Positions 24,401 to 61,315 are shown, counted from the first letter of the stretch. The stretch: 64,000 nt of DNA from Tubiluchus corallicola (GCA_030141605.1 JAQGDQ010000129.1:361281-425280); one strand, 5' to 3'. A program made the numbers and translations. The notes: a model not told the origin generated them from the sequence alone.

Positions 24401-26538
24401 AAAAGATAAAATCAACCCATCTGGGCTTATAAGTCACTAAATATATATACATGAAGTCTATTAGATAACAAAAAAGACTCTTGGCTGCCATGCAGTTAGA
24501 CAGTTTATTTACATATACTGTGCTACCTTTTCACATTAGCTTTCTGTATGAAATTTTCGAACAAATCTAGTTAATTTTATTTAAATTTTCCTTGCAGTGT
24601 CATATCAACAAAATTATCGTTTACAATTATCTTAGAAAAGTGGTTCTGCCAGTATATTCTTCTTTTTTGCAACTTCATTCTATTTAGAACAAGATGCTGG
24701 TCTTGAAGCTCTAGCTAAAGTGGTTGCCAGGCAGAAAAACATTGCTGGTGCAATCGGAGATGAGGTCGACTATCAGAATGGTACGTTCTAGATAAGATAA
24801 TCATAAAATATCACAAAAACAAAAGGCACTTTTGATAAAGTGTTGAAAGTACACGACTTCGGTCCAAAAGAGCAGATCCAAATCTTATTAAATTATAAAC
24901 TGCCACTTTGATTCCTGACCGCTTGACCTGAGCTTTTATGATGTTTGCAAAGATTCAAGGTTTATTCATAAGCAAATGATGTCAAGTGAGTGGACAACTG
25001 TTTTTGCTTTTAAGTTGAATATGACTAGCTAATTCCTTACCAGAAGAAGTACTGTTTTTAACCAGTAATTATGCTAAATTTGCTGTTGCCTTTTATTTTT
25101 GTCATTTATTTTCTTAATTTCTAGGTTATCATGTGTCACTTTTCGTTAAAATTGATCCTACTTTTGAATGTTTTTAATCATGAGTGGACTATGTAAAGTG
25201 AACTCAGAGCTTGAGAAGCAGAGAAACTGCTTTCTTTTTACATACTGCACACTTTAAAAACATCTGGAACATACAAACAAGCAGCAATAATCATTGTTTT
25301 TCACATCCATTTAGTCAAGTAGGCAGACAGAAAGTCAAGTAGTTGTCATTCTTATGTCTATCATGGTATAATTTGCACACCCATTTTGGTTGCTCATGGT
25401 CAATTTTCTTCACGTAATAATGTTGAAAAAACGATATTGATTATGTATTTCAATTAGTTTTTGCACATGCCTAATACCAGTAAATTTTGTTGGATTTTTG
25501 TTCATTTAGCTTTCCTGCTTTCTTTCTCTAGAGCTTATAGATGACATTCACGATCATGTAGAAAGAGCAGATCAGCGATTAATAACAGAGACAAGGCATG
25601 TGAAACTCGTTGATCGCAAGTCAAACACCTGCTGTAAGTATTCACAATAATGATTTAATAGACATATTACCTCATCAAGCACTTCTTAAGTTAACACAAA
25701 TAAAAATGAAGGGTATAGAAATGATTCAAAGGTAAACTCCCTTTGTGGGAGTCATCATCAGATATACAAGGGAGTTGAAATTATGATTAAAATTTTAACT
25801 CATCTCTATAGCCATTTATTTTTATTTGTTGAAGTGGTCGCTATTAAAATAATTAAAATAGTAGGTGAGAAATCACCTATGAGTATGTTATGTACAAAAT
25901 ATACAAAAGTTGGCTTTTTATCTGAGAAACATACATTCACTTGTTGATGTCAGATAAAAACGTTGATTTTTTTACTTTATTTCTGAAATAATGTCATATT
26001 TTTTTATTTATAAACCTCATTGTTAAATGAGAGTTTTTGTTGCCAATACTACTGTAGCTTTCGTTTTATATAACTTAGCTCATTGTAACTAGATTAAAAA
26101 GATAATGTATTTTATGCATTTCTTCCACAGCTACTTGATCGTTGTTTTTAGTTGTATGAATAATATGATAATCCTACCTTAACTGCTAGTACCATTTGTG
26201 TAGCAGTATTAGAATTTTTAGATATAATAAAAAGAATAAAAAGAATAAAAGAGAGTAATAAAAGAATGACTATAAGTAGATTTGACTGTAATAGAGTGGA
26301 ATGTATTTAATGAAGAATCATACTGAAACAAAATGTTAATGTCTTTTCTTTATATTATTTATAATAGTGAGGTACTTTTCTTATTTTTATCTTCTACTGC
26401 AAAACTTTAAAAGTAATTATTGTAACTTATTTAATTATATTTAAATATTTAAATTTTGCAGGTTACTGGGTTATAGTTGTCCTGCTTTTTGTAGCCATCA
26501 TCGTGGTAGCTGTTGTGCCTTATAAAGGCAAAGCATAG
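3452..26538 (+). CDS. STX8: Syntaxin-8, complete eight-exon gene
   Basis: Qc-SNARE of endosomal fusion complexes, tail-anchored in late-endosome/TGN membranes. Model: 3452-3471, 7518-7617, 8199-8296, 22831-22938, 23509-23633, 24688-24780, 25532-25633, 26462-26538; 723 nt, 240 aa, against 236 aa in human. All junctions keep frame. Domains: N-terminal helical region (1-105) containing the ITQ...RRQRLLDDL block shared with vertebrate STX8; acidic linker; EQDAGLEAL opening the SNARE motif (151-205). The central Q of VDYQNELIDD (about residue 180) is the zero-layer glutamine. The VDRKS juxtamembrane motif comes next, then a transmembrane helix at 217-234 and the short luminal tail PYKGKA. Intron 3 (14.5 kb) has U12-type signals and hosts the antisense cyclase cluster. 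The weakest part is the 20-nt first coding exon (MDGSDS plus part of W), chosen because it joins in frame to an N-terminus matching the family. Confidence 0.93.
3739..4465. repeat. Inverted-repeat region, possible composite MITE
   Basis: The left end (3739-3772, containing GACATGCAATTTTCAGTTGTG) and the right end (4434-4465, containing TTGCACAACGCAAATTGCATG) are imperfect reverse complements of about 32 nt. A further direct copy of the left end lies at about 3903-3925. No transposase frame is visible inside. This looks like nested copies of a non-autonomous element rather than one clean unit; I saw no clear target-site duplication. Confidence 0.5.
3763..3866. repeat. Small foldback element, copy 1
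   Basis: About 104 bp bounded by inverted repeats of the form CAGTTGTGCAAYTAAAA. It resembles a second copy in opposite orientation at 46223-46341 along much of its length, including an internal block like AATCTGTAAAYAACTAAAGTC. No coding capacity. Confidence 0.65.
4807..4851. repeat. Near-perfect hairpin (about 20-bp arms)
   Basis: The arm GAAGCTCGAAATAAACA is followed by a three-base loop and its exact reverse complement; the symmetry continues outward with one extra base. It lies in intron 1 of syntaxin-8. It could be a short foldback or a MITE scar. Confidence 0.75.
7518..7617 (+). CDS. STX8: Syntaxin-8 exon 2
   Basis: Acceptor TTTTCAG, donor GTACAT. Encodes residues 7-40 (Trp completed across the junction), including IKYEACEHLSREIMQNLAER, the amphipathic start of the N-terminal helical region. 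Confidence 0.9.
8199..8296 (+). CDS. STX8: Syntaxin-8 exon 3, ending at a U12-type donor
   Basis: Acceptor TTATTTCAG. Encodes residues 41-72 (LSANIRQSL... to TSKN) and two bases of an Ile codon. The donor reads GTATCCTTTTT, the minor-spliceosome 5' splice-site consensus, not a U2-type site. Confidence 0.9.
8918..8944. repeat. (AT)n microsatellite
   Basis: Short alternating AT run in the U12-type intron, between syntaxin-8 exon 3 and the first cyclase gene. Confidence 0.85.
8972..9257. repeat. Diverged tandem duplication, two units of about 140 bp
   Basis: Unit 1 (8972 to about 9120) and unit 2 (about 9122-9257) share, in the same order, GGTTTTG...TTTGTAACTAATCAAT, AAGTGTCATA, TTAATGAAA, TTCTCATT, ACTAGTCCATTTCTCAG and TTGGCTTRCATAA. 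It lies just 3' of the cyclase gene at 9431-10312 in that gene's sense. No coding sequence. Confidence 0.8.
9431..10312 (-). CDS. Secreted cyclase-family hydrolase A (kynurenine formamidase / isatin hydrolase-like)
   Basis: Seen: an uninterrupted 293-aa frame. A hydrophobic signal peptide occupies about 1-21, followed by IIDLTYDYAND. The metal-binding signature HTGTHMDAPRH gives His72, His76, Asp78 and His82. The second part of the active site, VHLTLLSEDIPVLEN, places His208 and Glu220 with the 12-residue spacing of bacterial KynB. Further family motifs are NTGWHRYW, GVDCISVDYG and PPTGAKVFAIPMK. After residue 268 small residues (SAASGNS) precede a hydrophobic C-terminus, like a GPI-attachment signal. 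Known: the family (PF04199) uses divalent metal to hydrolyse amide or lactam bonds such as N-formylkynurenine or isatin. Inferred: extracellular, possibly membrane-tethered; substrate unknown. The CDS has no intron, but a 3' splice-site-like sequence lies 23 nt upstream of the ATG, so a 5' UTR intron is likely. It is nested in a syntaxin-8 intron on the opposite strand. Confidence 0.92.
   Translation of the reverse strand: MNDVFICHIFAAMVVCSCSAAIIDLTYDYANDDMVFFPAKDLIKPFNLTRAMKGRDPNGNYWEVNNFCTGEHTGTHMDAPRHCVRGLRGIHELGLDELIGEAVNIDITAKTRRNRDYQCTVDDIKDWEREYGKIPRHSFFFLNTGWHRYWPNALNYLGSTAEWTESELHYPGLHPDAAAWLVEQRRIKMYGVDCISVDYGKAQRFNVHLTLLSEDIPVLENVANLDKLPPTGAKVFAIPMKIRDGTGSPARVFAVTDNVYTNVRMSAASGNSISPIISMLLVTLVAAAYQLLW
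10313..13294. other. Between cyclase A and the cyclase pseudogene; no gene seen
   Basis: AT-rich intronic sequence with a short TATA run near 12568 and a G/C-rich dispersed repeat at 13108-13180. Short open frames such as 11817-12077 and 12441-12737 have no recognisable motifs. Cyclase A's inferred 5' UTR exon should be somewhere here, but I cannot place it. Confidence 0.5.
13108..13180. repeat. G/C-rich dispersed repeat fragment
   Basis: An abrupt island of G runs and C runs (GCGAGGGGGGCGCATGCCCCCC and a second C7 tract) in otherwise AT-rich DNA. The G-run/C-run symmetry around GCATGC allows it to fold back. It resembles termini of non-autonomous transposons from memory only; I cannot name a family. 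Confidence 0.5.
13295..13670 (-). pseudogene. Truncated, frameshifted cyclase pseudogene B
   Basis: The first 255 nt read as an intact frame (13416-13670): a signal peptide, then IIDLSYDYANDAMVFHP and FCRGEHTGT, very close to cyclase A. Inside the metal motif the frame is lost: the bases for MDAP (ATGGATGCTCCA) are present but in another frame, so the ORF stops at 13416. Homology resumes in shifted frames (DELIGES, then VNIDITAKTQRNRDYQCTVND) and ends abruptly near 13295, where cyclase A continues with KDWERE. At least two frame disruptions and loss of more than half the enzyme make it non-functional. The 3' splice-site-like sequence before the ATG is still present (boundary near 13689). Confidence 0.88.
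13671..16073. other. Between pseudogene B and cyclase C; no gene seen
   Basis: AT-rich intronic sequence. It contains one tRNA-like SINE head at about 14747-14850. Nothing else is recognisable; open frames near 13831, 14267 and 14640 have no family motifs. Confidence 0.5.
14747..14850 (+). repeat. tRNA-like SINE head (low confidence)
   Basis: An A-box-like GATAGCCAAATGG is followed about 75 nt later by a B-box-like GTGTTCGATTCTCGC, the pol III internal promoter layout with class II (long variable arm) spacing. The cloverleaf does not pair well, so this is not a functional tRNA. A non-tRNA body seems to follow to about 14930. Confidence 0.4.
16074..16955 (-). CDS. Secreted cyclase-family hydrolase C
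   Basis: Seen: an intact 293-aa frame. A signal peptide (about 1-21) is followed by an acidic, lysine-rich insert (22-35) absent from copy A, then EVIDLTHQYSNTGMTFWPG. The metal signature HAGTHMDAPIHF gives His84, His88, Asp90 and His94. VHKVLLRKNIPLLEN gives His221 and Glu233 with the expected 12-residue spacing. NTGWHRHF, GVDTVSNDYG and PPTGTKVFAIPM are also present. The C-terminus ends in about 17 hydrophobic residues after SRHVC, a plausible but less typical GPI signal. It has the full set of metal ligands expected for an active kynurenine formamidase/isatin hydrolase-like enzyme. There is no intron in the CDS, but GATTTTCAG ends three bases before the ATG, which marks either a 5' UTR intron or a trans-splice acceptor. 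It is clearly diverged from A, so this is not a recent duplicate. Confidence 0.92.
   Translation of the reverse strand: MALKLLLFIGLLSANVIPALCEKEEKSTDDMEDDEVIDLTHQYSNTGMTFWPGLFRYNLSRAHKGAAGPYNVYVESNNFETTEHAGTHMDAPIHFVINGRPIEQIKLESVIGPGVVVDISEKAKEDPDYQATVLDMKEWETNHGQIPDGALFLLNTGWHRHFQDEEKYLGMKKGGDMWTEMHFPGLHADTAKWLLEERNIKLYGVDTVSNDYGQSKTFPVHKVLLRKNIPLLENVANLDNMPPTGTKVFAIPMYIKGGTGAPTRLFAIKNEAMKSRHVCTAIVFLAALATLFL
17077..17152 (+). repeat. tRNA-derived pseudogene or SINE head
   Basis: GGATGGC at the 5' side pairs at six of seven positions with GCCATAC at the 3' side. Between them are a D-arm-like AACTCAATGGTAGC, a loop reading CTTCCAC (TCC anticodon position) and a B-box-like CGGGTTCAACT. Anticodon and T stems contain mismatches, so this is a degenerate tRNA or SINE head, not a working tRNA. 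Confidence 0.5.
18480..18590 (-). pseudogene. Possible degraded cyclase remnant
   Basis: On the minus strand GTGGATGCGCCC (as in the MDAP codons) is followed by GTAAAACTATTGACATTACT, close to the NIDITA codons of copies A and B. The roughly 80 nt normally between them are missing. No frame is open across it. The match is short and could be chance. Confidence 0.3.
20835..22117 (-). CDS. Secreted cyclase-family hydrolase D, two coding exons, altered active-site region
   Basis: Model: exon 1 21682-22117, exon 2 20835-21241, phase 1 intron of 440 bp with donor GTAATC and acceptor TTACAG; 280 aa. Signal peptide about 1-19, then FIDLTHLYFNGMTTWPAD. The metal signature HSGTHLDAPLHF is intact (His73, His77, Asp79, His83). 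Differences from A and C: NTGW has become NTGR at the exon junction; GVD..S.DYG has become GSDMGLDPG; and the second ligand region reads VHYRIQAHHSIGIIDFLANL. Here His205 is kept, but the conserved Glu is replaced by Asp218 with one extra residue before it. The C-terminus after NGS is hydrophobic, GPI-signal-like. Inferred: structurally intact but perhaps with changed metal geometry or substrate. An acceptor-like sequence (CTATACAG) ends 8 nt before the ATG. Confidence 0.9.
22118..22830. other. Upstream of cyclase D, 3' end of the U12-type intron
   Basis: About 700 bp. It holds the inferred 5' UTR intron boundary and promoter of cyclase D (minus) and the U12 branch-site motif at 22807-22816 (plus). 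No coding sequence. Confidence 0.5.
22831..22938 (+). CDS. STX8: Syntaxin-8 exon 4
   Basis: Encodes residues 73-109, beginning ITQREVERRQRLLDDL, the best-conserved block of the N-terminal half. Acceptor ATCAACCAG (U12-type intron end), donor GTGATT. Confidence 0.94.
23509..23633 (+). CDS. STX8: Syntaxin-8 exon 5
   Basis: Encodes residues 109-150, from LSLFGQGN through an acidic MEDDDE stretch to QIRQFQQQTIR, the lead-in to the SNARE motif. Acceptor TTTTTAAG, donor GTAAAA. Confidence 0.93.
23700..23830. repeat. Degenerate TTTG/TTTC tetranucleotide tract
   Basis: Runs of GTTT and TTTC on the plus strand, including four consecutive TTTG units near 23770-23787, in syntaxin-8 intron 5. Confidence 0.7.
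24268..24308. repeat. (ATG)n microsatellite
   Basis: About ten GAT units followed by GGTGGTGAAGGTAG, in syntaxin-8 intron 5. Confidence 0.9.
24688..24780 (+). CDS. STX8: Syntaxin-8 exon 6
   Basis: Encodes residues 151-181, the first half of the SNARE helix (QDAGLEALAKVVARQKNI), up to and including the zero-layer Gln in VDYQN. Acceptor TATTTAG, donor GTACGT. Confidence 0.95.
25532..25633 (+). CDS. STX8: Syntaxin-8 exon 7
   Basis: Encodes residues 182-215: the second half of the SNARE helix (ELIDDIHDHVERADQRL) and the VDRKSNTC juxtamembrane segment. Acceptor TTCTCTAG, donor GTAAGT. Confidence 0.95.
26462..26538 (+). CDS. STX8: Syntaxin-8 exon 8 (transmembrane anchor and stop)
   Basis: Encodes residues 216-240: the single transmembrane helix YWVIVVLLFVAIIVVAVV and the short tail PYKGKA, stop TAG at 26536. 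Acceptor TTTTGCAG. Confidence 0.94.
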
Positions 26539-28379
26539 TTATTCTGCAGAGACATTGCTTTGGTCACGTTTTGAAAAATTTGTGGTCAATACCAAGAAAG
26601 TGGACATTCTTCTCATACAGGTACCTATGTATTTGATTCATAACAGTGTTCTCAAAGGGCCAATAAGTTTTTTCTGTTTTATCTTGGAAAAGTTAAAAGC
26701 TTGTTATGTATGATTAAGCACTCTTTTGCCAAGGAACAAATGCATTCAAATTCTAAACAGTGATTGTAATGCTTAACTATTATTTGTTGAATGTTGTTAA
26801 ACACCACGCGGTTATTATCAATGACCAGATTGATAGCAAATGTAATATGCCTATAATTTGCACAAATGATAATAACAATAACAATAATAATTTCCTTTAG
26901 GTCATAGTAATTTCTGCTTACAATATTTGTTTTCATAGTTAGTAGTAAAAATTTGTTTGTGTATTTTGAAGGTGGTAAATGTGGCCATTGCAATTTTATA
27001 ATTAGTAGTGCATTTGCAATTATAATTAGTAGTGGAAAGTAAATTTAGCACAATGTCATGTTTCTATCTGCAATTCCGTAAGGTATCCTGATTGACAAGT
27101 ACATTTTGATTTTATTAACTGTTCTGGTTGTAAAAAAATAACAGTAATGGCAATGATGAGTTTTGTGATGATACAGATGCTTGTTTGATTTTTTAGAATT
27201 ATCACTATACCGTTATGCCAAAAAAATTATCTGAGGACTTTAACATTGCAGAAGTTTTGTTTTCATAAATGTTATAATGGGCATTTGCTAGCAATTTTTT
27301 TTGCGAAATGCTTCAGCTGCTTTAAATATGTTTTTGCACTTTATTAATCATGTACTATTGTTGGTTATATAATTTTTTTCTAAACAAATCATTTAAAGTT
27401 TTTATAAGTTTTTGATGAAAGTTTGACTAGAGATTTAATCTGTGATATAAAAACTGTATTGTAAATACATGTAAACTATTATGTCTACCAGGATTTGATA
27501 CTGTGTAGCCAGTGAAAATCAGTAAAGTTCCATTTTGTATTATTCTTATTATTTAGCAAATTTGACAAACATAATGTATTGAAATAATAGATTTTTTGTA
27601 AACTTTGGATTTCTTTTTTGTTAAGAGGCACAAAGGATGACCTAACAGTTTCATTATTTAATGTTGGCCTAGCTTCCAGTAAGCAGTAATAAATCTGTTC
27701 AAATAAATACATCATGCCAGCGTCGAGAGGTGGCAGCACAATTCTATACCCGAAATGGTAATCTACATCACCATTAGATTACCATTAATGCAAAGTTTTC
27801 AACAAGCTATTATAACAATTTCTGTAATTATATTCATACAGTTTTGATTTTCCTACACATCCTACCTTAACCCTTTAATGCTTTAAAAGACTTCGAAAAT
27901 TCTATACAATTATAAACACATTTACATTTTGAGAAGTCCAAAAGAAACTGATAAAACAACAAAAAACAGATAAGTACAAACATTCCTTATTACTGATTAT
28001 TATTCAAAAAAACGAGTATAAAGAGCTAGCGTAGCCAAATGATTAAAACTCGCCTTCGCATATTCTACAAACAGGAAGTGTCAATATGCTGTGTCCAAAA
28101 CAGACAATTAACAGTAGAACGTGTCGGTTTTACTCAGATATAGTAAAATTAAAGATAAAAACACTTTGCCATTGATTATTATAAAAATATCGTGAATTAG
28201 GATAAAGTTACCCGCAATCTAGGCTCTGCCACTGGGCACTTGCGGTTTGGGGTAAGTAATAACAGTGTAATACTAACTGAATGAAAGTAAGCGTTTTTTC
28301 ATGACAAAATGTATGATTCGTAGATACTGGCAGCTCTCTTCCTGCAGCAAAACACTACTGGTTTATCTGGTTTCCAAAC

Positions 28380-28945
28380 ATTACGTCATTTCACCGTAAA
28401 CGTACTGACGCATTACCCTGCTTTTGCCCGCAGTTTCTATTGTCTGCATGGAACATCAGAGCTAATGATCCTTCCTTTAATGAAAAAAATCTTGCAATAG
28501 CATTTATCTATTTATGGCAGATAAACTTATAAGAACTGAAGTCGTAAGGATACAGGAAACGAAAGGTAAAAAGGCCAGCGAGTGGCGACATTGAACAGCA
28601 AAAAAATTCTCTAATAAGGTATTTGCAAGCAGACTAGAGTTGCAGCGGTTGTGAAGTTAGTGAAACACATACATACGTGAACAAATAAGATACGTGTTTC
28701 AAAAAGTTCCTGATGAAATGGCTGAGGGAAAATCTACCCGGAATAGCAAATTTAAATCCAAACTAAATTTAAAACTCACTCAACGCAAGATGTGGATAGG
28801 TAATAAACTACACTTAACTAGTACACTATGATACATGTTTATAAGCATAACACACAGGCCGTTATACATAATATTATACCAAGGAAGAAAAATCAATTTT
28901 GGAGGCGTGGTGGGCACCATGGGGCAAGGGGTTGACCGTTAAAGA
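28380..28945 (+). repeat. Dispersed repeat R2, copy 1
   Basis: Resembles 54830-55445 in the same orientation. Shared stretches include TTCCTTTAATRAAAAAA, GCATTTATCTA..TTATGGCAG, ATAAACTTA.AAGAA, GACATTGAACAGCAAAA and a G-rich end. Spacing between blocks is kept, so this is a diverged interspersed element. No protein is evident. Confidence 0.75.
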
Positions 28946-30159
28946 GAGACACTAAAAATACTTACCTGAGGTATTGCATGAATCGTAAATCGTCCCAGAC
29001 TTTGCTAACCTGTCTGAAGAACTGAACTGAACTTTTATTTATTTGTCTCATACGGTAAACGTGCGACATAGTATTACTAACGATTAATAGTTAACAAGAG
29101 AGACGGCGTGGAGGAAGGCCGTAAGATCAAAAGTTCATTTTCTTAATAGAAGGCAATTATAAGAAATCACTAAATTAGCCTTGAGATTTAATTATTACTA
29201 ATTGTTTTATTATCAAAATGTTTGATGCTTTATCAAATTAGTTAAGCTTATAATGATTAATAAACAATTAGTGATTTATAGCACTCGAATAACCAGAATT
29301 GTCATTTTGCTGTTTTGATTACAAAACAGACACATAAAAAGTTAAACCTACGATAATCCGCGTGGTATTTTTGATTCTGTTGATAGTGAAGCAACTTTTC
29401 CTTGAAATTTTTATTACCTTTTCCTTATGTTTGCTCTAAATTCGAGCTAAGACTTTTATTCTAATATCTTTCTTAAGACAGTAATTTATATTATTCTTTT
29501 AATTATAATCGCAATTTCAAAAGTGTTGGAAGTGATGGAAAGGAAGGTTTACTGACACTAATGGTTTTGGTAGGACCGGAATCTAACAAGTTGCACAAGA
29601 CAGTCCTCTGAGATGCAATTCTGAACCGACAGTGACGTCTTACTGAAGGTTTTAGCTACATTTGGCATCATTTTTATTCGTTTTGTTTGCATTTTTTCGT
29701 GCGGTTATACCCCGAGTTTGCATAGATTTGCTCTTGAAACTGCAACATATCAAAGTTAGCTATGTCAGTAGCAGGTGTAATCGTAGTTAGTTCACTAATT
29801 GCATTCTCTATTAGACGGATTATGTTGTAACTTGACAGTCAGCCAACTATCCATCATTGTCCGCCAATCGTGAGCATGCATAAATACCTAGAACCAAATT
29901 AGTTGCGGTTTAGGTTACTTGATCGAATCAACCAATGCGCTACAGAGAAGTAATGAGTTAACGCGTGCGTGTCAAGAGAGCTTGCAATTTCTTGCCGACA
30001 GTAACTTGCAAAACATTTCAAACTTCCGAGGTTGCTATCAGAGAGAAAACTCGCTAGTCTAGACGCGTAGTTAAACAGTAACGAGTTAAGTAACGCCAAT
30101 TTTAAATGTAATTTCAGAAACAAAGACATCAAATCGCGCCTGGTCGTTTTTCCAATTTA

Positions 30160-30360
30160 TTTGTTTGTTTGTTAATTGTTATTTGTTCTTTAGTTTTTTG
30201 TTTATGTGCTTTTCATTCGTTTGACATTCGTTTAGTCGCTCACTTGCTCACAAATTCATGCGTTCGTTCATTTGTCCATTCGTCCGTTTAAGCGTTCGTT
30301 ACTTCGTTTGTTTATTTATTCGTTCACTTTTTCATTCATTCATTTGTTTGTCTCAGTGAA
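30160..30360. repeat. Degenerate TTCG/TTTG-type tetranucleotide tract
   Basis: About 200 bp dominated by TTTG, TTCG and ATTC units on the plus strand. A related complement-like tract (GAAT, AACGAAT units) is present upstream of netrin at about 61490-61566. Confidence 0.65.
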
Positions 30361-33300
30361 AAGACTGATTCCTATTAGTAAAGGGATCTACAAACTAGCC
30401 CAGATTTACCTCCACAAATAGACTATTTTTAATTTTTAAAAAAAATCATTTTTCTACCTTTTTTGAGCTTGGCCGAGGAAGAAATTTTTCTTTGAGAGAC
30501 TTCGGATTATTTTACGCTCTAAATTAATTTAAAAAATATTCTAATACTAAATATTCAAGTGTAATTAAACTAACAATTAGAAACCTGGAATGCTTTGTAA
30601 GCTATTAGAGTGAAATAGCGTCGTGTTTGGTTAGACCACCAAACAGTTGTCATGGCATTTGTCATGGTATAAAAAAAATTGCGTTATAGGCACGCACGTA
30701 ATTTAATAGATTTAGTCATTTCAATTTCGAAACTTCTATAAACAGTTTAATTCTCTTGCAATTTCATGCCACTGTGCATTATGGTACAGTCCTTTGAAGG
30801 TAATACATAGCAATTTTTTGCTTTACCGTCGGACTTGCTGCTCCTGAAGCATAATACAAAGGCACACCTAGTACAACGCGGCGTACGTAATCTGCATGAT
30901 AGGTTTGATGAACCTGTGTACAAACGAAAAGAATTATTTTTCCAAATTTGTCTTAATTATAATGTCTACCAAAACTGGCGTAGACTGCGTAGTTCAGTTT
31001 ATCCAATATAATGTTTATAAATGAGTAATACGTCATGCATCAAGAATTTTGATTAAAAATAAAGCAGTGAATACCAGATGCAGACTGTTACCAAATTTGG
31101 CTAATATCTTGATGTTGATTGGCTTTGTTTCTAAATGTTAGCACCTCTAGCTGTAACACGATCACAAATTGACAGTAATTAACCACTGGCCTGCTTTTAC
31201 TAAACCGTCAGAAGGATCTCTCTCCATCTGAAAATAAAGTCCTGAAAATTGAATAAACACTTGTCCATTGTCCGAGTGCATGTAGTAGCCAGTGTCCACT
31301 TGAGATGAGTAAGATTCTTATTCTCTATATATGGGCCCCTAACCGCCTTTGTGATGGCAGATTCACGCCTATTGGATTGGTAATACTTTCATTAAACAAC
31401 GGTCCAATGTTGCAATTTCTTCCGGCTATTTACTTGCCAACAGTGACCATTGTCCATGATTTTGTTCCCAGCTGCATTATTGTTTAGACTTCTGGCCCTT
31501 CAAGTGTCCTTACTCGCTGCCTCGTGGTACTTGAATATGCATGCATACTTTTGAGCTATTGTAAGTTTTGTTCTGAAATGTAAGACAGAAAACGGGAAAT
31601 CTCGAATTTACAGTAGGCCTATATAACACATCTGTATTATCCGGCCTGCACTGACATTTTTCTCTCATTTATTGATTTCTTTTTTCTTCCATTCCTGTCT
31701 TTCTTTTTTCGTTTTTTTCTTTCTCTCTTTTTGCGTGTTTGTATAGAATTCACAACTCTCATAATTTTAATGCAAATGTAACAGTTACCTATAAAACAGA
31801 CCTATATGAAGAATTTTTGGCAATTAAAACAGGTAAACATCCGAATAATGTGGTCACGTCAATATCATAAAAATAATGATATCACTGAAAGAAATGGAAT
31901 AAAATTGTTGGCTTAGAATTTCCACTATACTGAAAACTTTAGTCAACAGAATGCGTGGCCACCTACTAAACAAGACGACCTGCTTCTGGACAGGTCTTTC
32001 AAGGATTAGAATCCTTTTATATTATCCTTAGAAATATTAGTAATGAAATCCCTATAACCTAACATAAGTCTTTTGAACAAAGAAGTAGGTGAGGCTCACG
32101 CTATTAGAAACAGAGGGATACTACAATGCAAAATAAGTTTGATTAGTTAGAATGCGAACAAGTTATGTTCGGCCTCGAGAAATGAGAATTCCACTTATTC
32201 CAGCAAAATCCATGGTGGGACACAGACAGACATTTTTCTTGGACAGCCCATAAAATAAGAATTTGAGTTTAGAAAATATATAATTGTCAGTGGCAATAAG
32301 TCTTTGTTTTTTAAGTAATGCCCAGCAGACAGACTATGGAAAAGTTAATAAAAAACGTTCAAACTTTTATAATTGTACTATTATGGTACTTTATTACAAC
32401 ATAGAGATTGTACAATACTACAAAAATGTACGGAAAAGGAAAATTTGAATGCCTAGTTTTTTTTTTTTGCTTCTGTTTATTGCCTTGTGATTATTGTTTT
32501 GTTTTTTCCTAACTAATACCAGGAACGATAATTCTATACCAAAATTTGTGAAAATTGTTAACGTTGTTCCCTACAGTCAGGCGTTTATGTTTTGTAGATA
32601 CCGTAATAATATTAATAATAGATAACTATAAGTTTACAGACCACAATTTATAATACAATAATGTCTTAACAATACAATATATAACTACACATCTTTTCAT
32701 CTAATACGATGAAACTAAACTTATTATACAGTTATAATAATTACATATTCAAGAATAATTATGATATGCTTAAATACAATTATCTAAAATTCCATATAGT
32801 TTAAACTATAAAACAGTGCTTTCTATAGCTGAGTACTCTAAACATAATATTTTACACAATTAAATGTACAATCGTTTAAAACGTAGCTAAAATAGGTCTA
32901 TGCTTTACAGATACAAGAAGAGTCCAAGAAATGCTTTCTATATTTAATGTTTCCAAAGACTGCAACAAATAAATTCATTATAATATTGTCAATATTCACT
33001 TATGAAGTCATTGTCCATAGCAAAATTTTATGCCTTGCTTTGCTACGCTAATTAGTCCAACAAATTTAGGCCGATGTAAAATGTGAAACAGGTACTGAAG
33101 ACCTAATAATAATAATGATAATAATCAACTAAAAAATTTTCATTACCTACGCCTACATTAAACGTTTTTTCTGCTATAGACATCAGTATACAGTCACAAA
33201 ACAACAATAGTATAAGATTAACGAAGTACAGTGAATATTAAAGCTAACACTGTCCACGATTTCCTAAACTTTATCAATAAATAAGTGAACGTGTTAAGAC

Positions 33301-33588
33301 GAACATTAATTTAACTAGCTCACTGGAATACGCATTCACACAAAATGTCAAAAATCGGTACAGAATGTCACAACACAGAAGGTTTTGTATGCCTGTGTGG
33401 TTGTGCACATTTATGCACAGACTTCATTTTTGCCAAAATATTCGGTCAATTCTCAAGTTAATTCACCATTTTGTTGCCATGTTAAAATCTGTCACTAGTC
33501 TCAGTGAGTCTTATCTTTCAGATTCGGATTTGACCCTGGGTTGCCAGACTCCGGCTTCTCTTATAAGACCCGTGTAACGTATTATGGT

Positions 33589-60509
<26,921 letters not shown>

Positions 60510-61315
60510 AATTGTTTTTGTTTGTTTTGTTTACCAACTAGCAACTACCTGAGAAAAACAGATTGCACTCAGGGCCACGTCACGCTGATATCAAGCAAAA
60601 TGTGTGAACGCTTGTGATCACTCGTAGATTCTTATCTCGTTATCTTGTCCTGACATTAACTACGTACACACGCGCACGATTGTACGCACCGCATCAAACT
60701 CACTTTTTGCTATGATTTCCACCAAAATTTGATCGCAAGACACACGTGCGCTTTCTGATTTATTTATTGTGTCTTATTCGTCGGCTCAATCAATCAGGAG
60801 TATCGATATGGACAGTCCTAAATAAGTGCTTTACTGCGCAGCTGCCGTGTGAAGAAGACAAGAGGATCCCATCAGCGTGTGAATAGTAGGCGGGCAACCA
60901 GCGGCCCGTTGCCATCGCAAGCCGGGGCGATCAGGGGTGTACCAGGGCATGGATGCTGCTTACTCCATGAGCATTATTTACATCACAGAGTCTGGTATGC
61001 GCCCCTCTCCTCCGAATATTTCGATAATTGACACTAAATTTCTTATAAGTTTAGGTGTATGATATAAAAAGATGCGCCTAAGAATTAATAAGCAGAAGGT
61101 GACTGAAGTTTTAGTTAAAATTTCCACTTTTGTTACATGATTCTGAAGTTCTAACTTTACAGCCTAGCAAAACTACAGCGACATCTGCTCAGATAAGGTA
61201 TTTTTATAACATTTTTGAAGGCTGATAATACTTTGTTAAGTTTATTGGCCTCACCAAAAACGCGTCTAAATGAATTGTATGAATTCAGAGTTCACTGGTT
61301 GAAATTGCCAGTATA

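Larger units (their letters stand above)
26539..33588. other. Intergenic region between convergent syntaxin-8 and netrin 3' ends
   Basis: About 7 kb with no recognisable coding exon. It should include both 3' UTRs; AATAAA-type signals are frequent in this AT-rich DNA, so I do not assign poly(A) sites. It holds one copy of a dispersed repeat (28380-28945), a small hairpin near 27755-27785, a palindromic AT-rich patch at about 29180-29285 and a tetranucleotide-like tract at 30160-30360. Confidence 0.6.
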